Source: Pterois miles
Lineage: Eukaryota; Chordata; Actinopteri; Perciformes; Scorpaenidae
Assembly: GCA_947000775.1 (NCBI GenBank)
Contig: CAMQGK010000147.1
Span: forward strand, 1,630,501-1,694,500
DNA length: 64,000 nucleotides
Reading direction: 5' to 3'
The translations under genes and the position numbers were made by a program. The notes beneath the pieces are model-generated. The model saw nothing but the letters and a program-made list of their open reading frames with translations, did no database searches and was not told where the DNA came from. Below are positions 12,801 through 24,400 of this stretch, one piece after another. Each line of letters begins with the position of its first letter. Position 1 is the first letter of the stretch.

Positions 12801-15411
12801 TTGTGCTAAATGCAGTACCTGTCAGGGTTTCTGGACAATATTTGTCACACATTTGCAATAAAGCAGCATATTTGCCCATTCCCATGTTGTTAAGAGTATT
12901 AAACACTTCTCCCTTGATGGTACATTTTGAACAGATAAAAAAGTGATTAATTTGTGATTAACCATGGGCAATCATGCAATTAATTATAATTAAATACTTT
13001 AATCGACAGCCCTAAAAAATATGTAAAATAAATGAAAATAATAATTAAAAAAATATCAAAATCTTGCTGGATTTTATTCTGATCTTTTTCTAATCTAAAA
13101 TGTTGAAGCCACCTTGTCTTGGTTGGTCTTTTCGTGTCCAGAGATCTGCCGCTTCAGGTCCTCGATATCGCTCTCCAGGGAGCGGATCAAGCCCAGCAGT
13201 CTCTGACGCTCCTGCTTCAGCTTGTTTACGTCGGTGCTCCTGTCATCGATCTGTCTCTGCAGACTGTAGAACTGTGATCACACAGTCATCCACCAAAAAG
13301 GAAGCAGAAACACGAAGAGTTGGAGAATGATGACGCAGATGCAATAAGAAGCAGATAACAGGAGCTGGGGTCACCTTTTGTGTCATGACACCAGTTTCTC
13401 CTTTCAGATTCATGTTTGTCTCTTTCTCAGTGTGCAGTTTTCTCTCATACTTGATTTGGATGGCATGGATCTTACTCTCCTCATCCTCCTCTGCTTGCTT
13501 TATAATCTCTTTGAACTCAAGGATCTGCTGCTGTGCCTCCTCCTGACACTGCACAAAATAAAAGGAGGACAAAATCAAAGTGGACACAAGTACCTCACCA
13601 GTTTCACGTGGCGTCCAATATACTTCATATGACACTATAAGGTGCCTCCTGACCTGAACCAGGAGCTGAGTCTTCTCCTGCAGCTTGGCCTCGGAGAGCT
13701 GCGTCAGCTCCTCCAGGGACTGGATTTTACTCTCCTCTGCAACCTTCAGCTGCTTCTCATAGTCTTCCTGCATTCTTTGATATTTGTACTGAAGATCCTG
13801 GTACCTCTCAAACTCCACAATCAGCTTCTGGCTGTAGGATGACTCTGTGTGTGCGATTGATTGACAAACACATTGATTGATCCTTGTGGAAACAAGGTTA
13901 CACTGATACTGATCCTGTCCTCTTCTTACCTAAATCCTTTAGCTCTTTTGAGTGTTTCTCGGTGACCTCTGCAGAACTCTCCTGGTGCTCACGTTCCTGC
14001 TTTTCCATCTCCATCTTCATGGCCTACAGGTACAGTACAAGTGATCAATAGACAATAAAGGCCTTAAAGTTAGAGTAGGCAGTTATGTTTTTGGCATCTT
14101 TGGGCATCATTGTTTTTTGTGTGTTTTTTTATTTACCCTGGGGTACAACTTGAATTATAATATGCTGAAAGTTTATTGGAATTTTTGTCCAATGACTCCA
14201 AAAACTGCCTACCCCAGCTTTAAGTTATACAATCGAGACAATAAAGGCATGCAAATCCTGCAAATATGTTATCAATATTATTAACGCTTTAAAAACATGC
14301 CACTAGAAAGTAATGAAGTAATGTTAATAATCATAGTTATTATTAAAAAAAGGCATTGTTGGTATCAGATAGACATTTTAACTGCAGCCGTATCGAGTAT
14401 ATTTGGCGTGGAGCTGTCTGGTAGGTGACCAGCAGACCTGTTGTGTTGTTTTCAGAGATTCTATTTGCTGGGTAAACTTGTCATAAAGCTCCTTCATCTT
14501 CTCATTGTAGCTCATGTCCTTCAGACGGAGCTGGTACTCGTTCTCCATCTGCAGCTCCTCCAGACGCATCTTTAGCTCCAACATGTTCTGGTTCTGCAAC
14601 ACAGACAGACCGGGACATACTGTAGAACTGGATATTCATGTTACATGTCCCTATATGTTACTAACCATGTCACCCATCAAGGAGATCAACTGAGACAAAC
14701 TTAAATGTGCAAAATGCAGTTAAACTTGGGCTGTCAAATTTAACGCAATAACACATTCACGCAAATTTGATTTAAAGCTGCTAATTTCTTAAACGTATTA
14801 ACACAAGTTGTGATTTTTAGGTGGTAACAGGCTCAATTTTAAAGCTAGAGTGAAGAAAACCTAATGAATTCATCAGCACCAACCATGTCATACTAGCTTG
14901 TTTTGAAGGAGGTTAAATCACAACTTATGCTAAATTTTGGTGAGGAAAGCCTGGCATCTTCAAAGGGGTCCCTTGACCTCTGACCTCCAGATGTGTGAAT
15001 GTAAATGGGTTCTCTGGGTCCCCACAAGTTTCCTCCTTTACAGACATGCCCACTTTATGATAATCAGTCAGTTTGGATCAAGTCATGGTCAAGTCAGCAC
15101 TCTGCCACACTGACAGCTGTTGTTGCCTGTTGGGCTGCAGTTTGCCATGTTACGATTTCAGCATATTTCTGATGCTAAATGCAGAACCTGTGAGGGTTTC
15201 TGGACAATATCTGTCATTGATTTCTGTTGTTAATTGATTTCCAATAATAACTATATACATACATTTGCATAAAGCAGCATATTTGTCCACTCCCATGTTG
15301 ATGAGAGTATTAAATAATTAATGAATCTCCCATTAAGGTACATTTGGAACAGGTTAAATATTTTAATCAACTGACAGCTCTAACAGACATGCAAATAAAG
15401 TGGTTGAATAC

Positions 15412-15458
<47 letters not shown>

Positions 15459-18400
15459 CCTTTTCCTCCAGGTCTGACTTGGTGACAAGGATCTCTTCAG
15501 TGTGGATGATTTTTCTACTGCTCTTCAGTCCACGGCCCTCCTTATCGATGACCTTCCACATCAACAGACTGCCATCTTCAGACACTGTCAGCAGGAATTG
15601 ATCGTCGAACGTGATCGCCATCTGAGGGCACACAAAGTCAGTTAGTGTTAGGTTCAAACCTGGAACACAGGAAGAAATGAGAGGCAGACACAAACTCAGA
15701 TCCTTTTACTTGCAAGGGGAGACAGGACACCACTGTAACCCCGCTACGACTGCTACAGAGTCCTGTCTCCCCGGCCTTTTATTTAGGTTGGACAGTCAGT
15801 AATACTTGCATAGTCAAACAATCTTATATCAGACATTCGTCACATAGGCATTTACACAGAATCACAAAGCAAGGCCTTTTATTTAAAGGGGCGGAGAGGA
15901 CAGAAGGGGGGGGGGAGGGGGGGGGGATTCAAATCCCCCATGGACCAAGTCCAAGGTAATACTTGCATAGCTCAAACCCCAACGCTCTCTATATCAGGCA
16001 CCCCCATTCTGTCACTATATGTACTGTGTGAACAACAGAGTGTAAAAGAATTTCCCCACTGTGGGACTAAGAAAGGAATATCTTTCTTTCTTTCTTTCTT
16101 AAACATTAGTGCGTCGTAAGCATGTTTACTGGATAGCTGCATATATCAGGACTTGCTGGACCTATTCTAATCTGTAGAAGGTCACAGTCACTCAATGATA
16201 ACTAAAGCACAAGTAAGCACACACAGAAGAAGAATAGGACAACTTAGAAGAATAAACAATATAAAAGAATAATTATTCCAACATTTCCCTCCTGTTTATC
16301 ATTGATGAATGTCAAATTCTCATAATCACATCATTACGACTGTAACATGTTCATGTTTATAACATGTTCATGTTTATAACAACTTCACCAACTTACACTC
16401 AAACCATCATCTAGGAATCAGTGATCAATTAAGAATCAAAAAATTCAAATCTTCAAACCACTTTCAATCGGGTACTCTGCTATGAGTGCTCTAACCTCAT
16501 TACTCAACATCACCTCAGACACGGTCCCGCTAATAGTTTTACTCATGAGGGCCTTGAAGCAAGGGATGACACAGCAAGTGAACATAAAAAAGAAGATCAT
16601 TAGTGTAAGAATCAGTGTGAAAATCTTCAGTAGGATAGTAGACCAATCACCAGACACAAGCCATGGGAAGGGGTCACCCCACCCCACGCCCTCGTCTGCA
16701 TCATTAGTGAGCTTGTTTTTTAGATGTTGAAGCTGAGCAACAATGAGAGAATAGTTAGATGTACCATCAGGAATGAATGTGCAGCAGTGATCACCAATAA
16801 CTGTGCACAGGCCTCCTTGAGAGGCTAATACATAGTCAAGACCCATCCTATTCTGTAAAATCATAGCTCGCATCGCTTTCTTCTCAGGGTCATCTTTAAG
16901 TTGGCATGTCAAATCAAGGACAGAGTGTGTGAGTTCCTCAAGTTCCCAGTGCATGTCATTCATTCTACGTGCTAAATATGCTGTGCCATACATCAGAAAG
17001 AGTGTCATAAATATACCTCTTACATCTGATATCAGTGGTGGAGATGTAGTAGTAGAGAGGACAGAATGTGTTGTGTGAGGATGTTGGTAACACCATCTTT
17101 GGGAATCACAAGAGCTGCAGGTTGTAACTTTGCTAAATAGCACACACCACACCACCACTCAGACCTTTTTTCTTAGATATTGTGGTTGACATGAGAGATT
17201 TCTCTCTCCCAAAATAGTCCAGTATTCAAAGATAAAGACCAACCTTGGTGACAGGGCCGCAGTGAGCCTGGTACATGATCCATTCTTTCTGGATAGGTAA
17301 CGGGTATTTAATGGCTCTGATGGTTCCACTGGAAGTCCCGGTGAAGATAACCCTACCAGAGTGAGACACTACCACAGTGGTGTGAGCTACCTCATCAGCA
17401 GGAAGCTCCCTCAGGACCTGTGGAACCAATGAACCAACAATAACGTCATACTAGCTTATCAAGAAGGACTTTAAAATAACCAAACTTGCGCTAAATTTTA
17501 GTGAGGAAAAATTTTGAAAGGGATCCCTTGACCTCTGATATGTGAATGAATGAATTTACAGACATGCCCACTTTATGCTAATCACATGCAGTTTGGGGCA
17601 AGTCAAAGTCATGTCAGCACACTGACAGCTGTTGTTTCCTGTTGGGCTGCAGTTTGCCATGTTATGATTTCAGCCTATTTTTTATGCTAAATACAGTATC
17701 TGTGAGGGTTAGTGGACAATATTTGTCATTGTTTTGTGTTGTTAATTAATTTCCAATAATAGATATATACACACATTTGCGTAAAGGAGCATATTTGTCC
17801 ATTCCCATGTTGATAAGAGTATTAAGTACTTGACATATCCCTTTAATGTTCAACAGATAAAAAATGTATGATTAATCTATTTTAACTGACTGACAGTCCC
17901 AGTAGAAACCCTTTAAACAGCACCAGTAACTGCTTTCAGAAAAAGCCTGAAAACTAGTCTCATATTGTTCCTATAACTTCCCTCCTACAAGAACAGCCTG
18001 TTAACCTCATTGTGCTCCCACTCATTATACTTGATGGAAACTCAAAAGAGATCCAGTACACTACTGGATCTCTTTTGTGTTGCTCTTACTGACCTGACAG
18101 TCTTGGATCTCTTTCAGTGCGAAGTCTGTTCCCACAGCCAGGATGGTCTTGCAATCTGAAGAGAAGGCGACATCGGTGTAGCTGCAGGACTGGAGGACGC
18201 TCTCGGACTCACGCTTGCCAGTCTGTGTGTTCCATTCGTACACCGCGCCGTCCATCCCACATGACACCAGACGGCTGTCGTCCAGGCTCCATTCAATGCC
18301 TCGCACCTGCAAAAAAAGGATGTCTGGACTGTACTATCACCTTTTGGAGGGGCATATTTAAAGGCACAGTTCAGGTGTTTTGAAGTGGGGTTGTATGAGG

Positions 18401-21400
18401 TACTTATCCACAGTCTGTGTATTACCTGCAGTAGATGACAGTTGGCAGGCCTCCAGTTTGGACAAAGACTGGAGTTAGTGCACAAAAGCAAAGCAATGTA
18501 CTGTTGTGGACGGGGCAGCAGCAAAATGTATTTTAGACACCTAAAAAAAGTCAGAAAATCAGTTTAAGGCATATGCTACAGTATATATATAGAATATTTT
18601 CACTGCTTTACCTCAGACAGCAATACAGTAAGTTTCCAACAGGGAACTGAAGCAGTTATCTATGCTCACGCCAAAGCAACCAGACTCCATAAAAACAAAA
18701 TAGATTTTTTAGGGCTGTCAAACAATTCCAATAATTAATCACATGCCAATCGTTCATTGTAATTAGTCACAAATTAATCGCAAATTGTTATCTGTTCAAA
18801 ACATACCTTAAAAAGGGAGAATTGTCCAGTATTCAATACTCAAATATGCTTGTTTTACACAAGTTTATGTATATATTATTGGAAATCAATTACCAAAACA
18901 AAACAATGACAACTGTTCAGAAAACCCCCACAGGTATCTCCACTCTAGCTTTAAAACTGAACCTGCTTCAACTTCCAAAAGACTGATTGCAGTAATGCGT
19001 TAATGAAATCAGTGACATTAAAATGAATTTACATCAACACGTTATTATTGCATTAACTTTGACAGCCCTAGTAACTCTGCCTCACTGAACACAGGAGTTG
19101 CTGGTCTACCGCTGCCTCAGTCAGTTAGTTTGTATTATTATGTGACTTTGGTGAGTTCAAATTCACCAAAGTCACATAACAACATAAACAAACTACCTGA
19201 TCAATGCAACGCCTGTGTTCTGCAAGGTAAAAATTATTGATACCTTCAAAAGGAGTCTGGTGGCTTTGAGGCAAGAGCATAGATGGATACAACAGCTTCA
19301 GGTGCCCGTCAGAAAGGGCCGTCTGACAGCGAGGTAAAGTGGTGAAAGTCTTCTGAATATAGGGTACACTTAAACTGATATTGATTTTTTTTAGGTGAGC
19401 CTTTCTTTTAGATGTCCAAACATCCATTTTGGTGCTGCCCCCGTCCACAGCAGTACGCTGCTTTGCTTCCGTGCAGTAACTCCTGTCTGTTTCTCCAAAC
19501 TGGGAGTGTGCCATCCATCATCTACTGCAGGTAATACAGGTGCTGGTCATATTAGTAGAATATCATGAAAAAGTTGATTTATTTCAGTAATTCCATTAAA
19601 AAAGTGAAACTTGTATATTATATTTATTTATTACATACATACTGACATATTTCAAGTGTTTATTTCTGTTAATATTGATGATTATAACTGACAACTAATG
19701 AAAACCCCAAATTGATTATCTCAGAAAATTAGAATATTGTGGAAAGGTTCAATACTGAAGACACCTGGTGCCACACTGTAATCAGCTAATTAACTCAAAA
19801 CACCTGCAAAGGCCTTTAAATGGTCTCTCTAGTTCTGTAGGCTACACAATCATGGGGAAGACTGCTGATCTGACAATTGTCCAAAAGATGACCATTGACA
19901 CCTTGCACAAGGACGGCAAGACACAAAAGGTGATTGCTAAAGAGGCTGGCTGTTCACAGAGCTCTGTGTCCAAGCACATTAATAGAGAGGTGAGGGGAAG
20001 GAAAAGATGTGGTAGAAAAAAGTACACACGCAATAGGGATAACCGCACCCTGGAGAGGATTGTGTGTAATAAATAAATATAATATACAAGTTTCACTTTT
20101 TGAATGGAATTACTGAACTAAATCAACTTTTTTTTATGATATTCTAATCATATGACCAGCACCTGTACACCGACTATGGATACCTACCTCATACAACCCC
20201 ACTTCAAAAAAAAAAAACAAACTATCCCTTTAAAACTGCCCAATTGTTTGACAAATATGCACATGCTGTATGATACACTCTACTGCCTGACTCACCTTTC
20301 CATTGTGGCCCTTCAGATTGAGGATGTTCTCAAAAGAGATGACAGAGTAGATGTGGATGACATTTCCATTGACAGCTGCAAACATGTGGCCACCGTTGCT
20401 AAAAGCACACTAAGGTGTGGAAACAAAATGAATGGTAAGCACTCAAAAGTGCATCATGTGGCTCTGATATCAGCATTTTAGACACACTATGTGAACACAC
20501 ACTCAACACATAACCCACCTCTCTGCAGCCGCGTACAGTAAACTCCTTGACGGTGCGGATGTCATCGATAAGCAGGTTCATCAGCCTGAGTTTGTCTGAG
20601 AAGCCCACCAGGATGAAGAGGCCGGTGGGATGCAGCGCCACGCTGTACGCCTCCTCCTGAAACTCCTTGTACAGTTCCAACACTCTAATGGCAAGTCACA
20701 GAGAGAAACAATGAAGAGACACGGTAGCATGTCTCTGTGCTTACTGCCATGTGGATTCTGTGCACATACATAACACTTGATAAGTCACTTTCTTAAATTG
20801 TGTTTTAATACCAGTAGAGCGTGATTGCTGGGCCTCAACAAGCAGAATCTCACCCGCCCCCTTCCAGCTCAGCACTGGATAACCCTGTGCCTAATCAAAC
20901 TATGAAGTATAATACACAGTGACCCACCTTATTTATACATGTATGGCTCGATGCCTACGACTGTGTGGAGAAATAAAGAAAATACTAGAGCTGTCAAAGT
21001 TAAGGTGATAATAATGTGTTGTAATGTGTTAACACCACTAACTACTTAAACTTAATCTTACTCTTAATCTACTTAATCTTCAATTTGCCATCATGAACTT
21101 TTAAGATTGTAGCAGGCTCAGTTTTAAAGCTAGAGTGGAGATACTGACATCATGTGAAACTAGAACACCTGAGGAAACCATTGATACCAACCATGTCATA
21201 ATATTTTGTCAGGATGGAAGTTAAATAACGCTCCAAACTTAGCTAAGTTTTGGCCAGAAAAATCTGACATGGCTATTTTCAAAGGTTTCCCTTCACCTCT
21301 GATAAATTAATAATAGATATATACATACAGTATATTTGCATAAAGCAGCATATCTGTCCACGACCATGCTGATAAGAATATTAAATATTTGACCAATCTC

Positions 21401-24400
21401 CCTTTAAGGTACATTTTTTTTTTAATCGTGATTAAATATCTTAATTGATTCACAGCCTTAAATGTATCATAATTACACACACACGTCACAAATGTCAATA
21501 AAAAATATGTCTCTAAAAAACATGTCACTGAACACAGTCCTTGTTGAAAGTCCTGTGTTTCTTTGACCCATCCACCTCCTGTCCCACCAACCATAATAGT
21601 AAAAGGCTTGGGAGTGATTTTGTCTCTTACTTTGTTTCATAGTTCCAGATGCGGACTGAGTGGTCCAGAGAGCTGGTGGCTACCAGGGGCTTTCTAATGC
21701 AGACGGACAAACCAGTGATGGACTTAGAATGGAAGGACTGCAATAGGAACTCAAAGTGATGTATGTGATCCTCCTGATGGACATAGAGTTACAAACAAAG
21801 GTTGATATGGACAAAGGATCTTAAGTCCAGGGGAAGGTACTTTGATGTATGAGACATGAGGGAAAGACAGATACTGGAGGAAGACAAGGGGGAGAATGTG
21901 CCAAGGGAGTGATGGAAGGGGGAGAAGGGACAAACTGGCCTGAGAGAAAGACTTAAAGCCATCCAAGCAGTTACGTGAGGCTGCACTTACATCAATAAGA
22001 TGATTGTAATGACAATGCTGACATGCTGATGTAAATCAGGTGTAATCTTTACCACATTGGCATCGACAGAACCATGCCGCAAGCATGACTAAAAACTAAA
22101 CTAAAAAAGTGAACTCAGAAGAGTTGAATCTCACTCAGTGACCCTCCTGGATTAACACACTCGGTGTTAGTGGTGGTGCTGGTAGAGCAGACTGTACCTT
22201 GTTGATCTCCACAGAGGACAGGCTGAAGCTGTACAGCTGTCCTCTGTCAGTGCTGATGGCCAGAGTCTCCTCTGCTGGACTGATGCACATGGTGTCAACC
22301 TCCTGGTGTTCAGCTGAGGTCAGCTCATTGCTGCATGGGTCTGGCGGGATCTAACAGAAAACAATAAAAATAGGATCATTTTGAAAAATACACAGAACGT
22401 GCAGTACCACTGTTACTTGCATGGATATTTACCCGTATCTCCCTACTTCTTCGATAACCATCCTCCTCGCTCTTTTCAAAAAAGACAGACAGTGCCGGAT
22501 CCCAAAGAGCAAGCAAAGCCCTTGGAGTAGGACAGAATGGCTGTGATACGAAGCACATTGGGATCTTCATTCACATCAGTGTCTCTGATCTTCTTCATTT
22601 GCACTTGCCTGTGCAGTGAATTACTGAAAAAAAAAAACAGGAAGATTCAGCAAAAACAAGCAGATCTGTCAAGAATGCAGCAAAACCACATTGATGAACT
22701 GGCTTGATTGAAAGAATCAGTGACCGAGCAGGGAGACTACTGCATCACCAATATAGCCATAATCACTCCAGCTTTCAGCTCAGTGGGCAATCTCCATGTC
22801 TGAAAAATGAAGCCAATGTGGAAGCATCATGAACTTGCATTCTCTCTAACAGCCAGCAGGGGGCGACTCCTCTGGTCACTAGAACAAGTTTGATTGTATA
22901 AAAGTCTATGAGAAAATGAGCCTACTTTTCTCTTGATTTATTACCTCAGTAAACATTGTACGCATGAGTTTATGGTCTCAATCACTAGTTTCAAGTCTTC
23001 TTCAATACAGCATGACGTTCACCACGGCCTTGTCCAGTCTGGGAGTTGTCAATGATCTGTCTTAGACTTTTAACCCTTTCAGTATGTGAAAGTTAATAAC
23101 ATTTGTACTTAGCACAAACTTTACGTGTCACTCCTGGTTGCAAACACCAAGCTAGCAACGGCCAAAATGCAGAACTTGAACTTGATGCTTCAAAACAGCA
23201 GTCCACAAAAAACTGCAGTAGTAGTAGTAGTAGTAGTAATAGTGCAGAGTCAAAGCACTACCCCAGGTTGACTACATCCACTTCTTATATACAGTCTATG
23301 TTTCAGCTACATGTCACAATATTCATCAGTGGATGTAGTTTGCTCAGTTGTCTTCATGTGATAGCACTGAGCTGTTATCACGACTGATGTTCAAGACTTC
23401 GCTTAATGTTCCTTTTTGTCAAACTTTGTTTTTTATTGTTTTTGCATACTATTTCTGGAGAAATATTACAGTATGCAACACTGGACATTAAGGCAAGATA
23501 AATGTCCCACGCACAATGCAATGTGGTAGTGCTGATAACGTTCACAACAGATGTTGACGAACAGCTCTGTAATACCAATAACGCCTCTATTTAAATGAAA
23601 GAATTACTTTTTAATATTAATATATTAATATATAATATATATTTTTTAAATTAATTCAGACTTTGATTCTGACGCAGCGCCATTTTTGTCACATGTTTAG
23701 CATGGGTTTCTATGGTTACACGTCTCCAACCGGCAAGGAGGCTCTCAGGAAGTGACAACGTAAATTACTGCTCAGTGAGTCTGACAAGATACACGCTACT
23801 GTTTATTCACACAAAGTATGTTGAAAGATATATAAATATTGAGTATGTGGCCCATAGCACGCAATTTTGGACAAAGCATAAAGTAATCAGTTTCATGAAT
23901 CAAGTCTGACTTGAATCCAAGTCATATGATTTCAATCACTATCGCTGCTTGTTAGTAGGATCACTTCATTGTTGGTGTTACAGAAAGATTTGTTCAGAAT
24001 AAGCAGCATAATCTACAAATGACATAAAACTAATTTGGATTAACTCTGCTTATCCTGCACATTTACTGTATGTGACCTACAAGTTTATAAAATAATCTGT
24101 AGATAAACTGTGTTTACACAGTATTCATGTGGTCCAACACCTGTCAGACAGCTCCAGCAGGGCCTTAGAAGCCGTGTTAATCTCTCTTCGCAGGTCTCCA
24201 GACTCAAACACCAGCAGCCTGCCTGTGTCCGTTCCAGCGATCACCCGCTCCTCCGTCATCCAGGTATGACACAGGAAGTTGATGGACTCCACCTTTGCAA
24301 AGCTGCTCTGTTTCAGGGCTCCCTCTGAGTAGCGAAACAACTTGAACACGCCGGTTCCACTCACACAGACCTGCATGTTGTTGTGAGGGTTGAAGCTGAC

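Larger units (their letters stand above)
15646..17200 (-). mobile_element. endogenous retrovirus remnant (env fragment plus 3' LTR)
   Basis: In minus-strand order there is an env transmembrane fragment (17158-16445), a polypurine tract AACAGGAGGGAAA (16296-16284), then an LTR (16283-15646). No gag, pol or 5' LTR is visible between 17200 and exon 10 at 17244, so the provirus is 5'-truncated. It sits in CFAP57 intron 10 in the same orientation as the gene. The right boundary near 17200 is approximate. Confidence 0.8.
18357..20234. mobile_element. foldback (long inverted repeat) DNA element with two nested insertions
   Basis: Left end TTTAAAGGCACAGTTCAGG, right end, reversed, TTTAAAGGGATAGTTTG. 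The whole left arm, including GAAGTGGGGTTGTATGAGG and GCAAAGCAATGTACTG, is repeated in reverse complement in the right arm. The arms meet at a perfect hairpin near 19138-19179. An AGGGCTGTCA element (18710-19070) interrupts the left arm and a Tc1 remnant (19535-20167) interrupts the right. It lies in CFAP57 intron 8. Relatives are at about 29560-30306 and 58095-60439. Confidence 0.8.

Noticed and set aside
13642..13842. A leucine-rich plus-strand frame
   Set aside because: Antisense shadow of CFAP57 exon 14, in the coiled-coil region.
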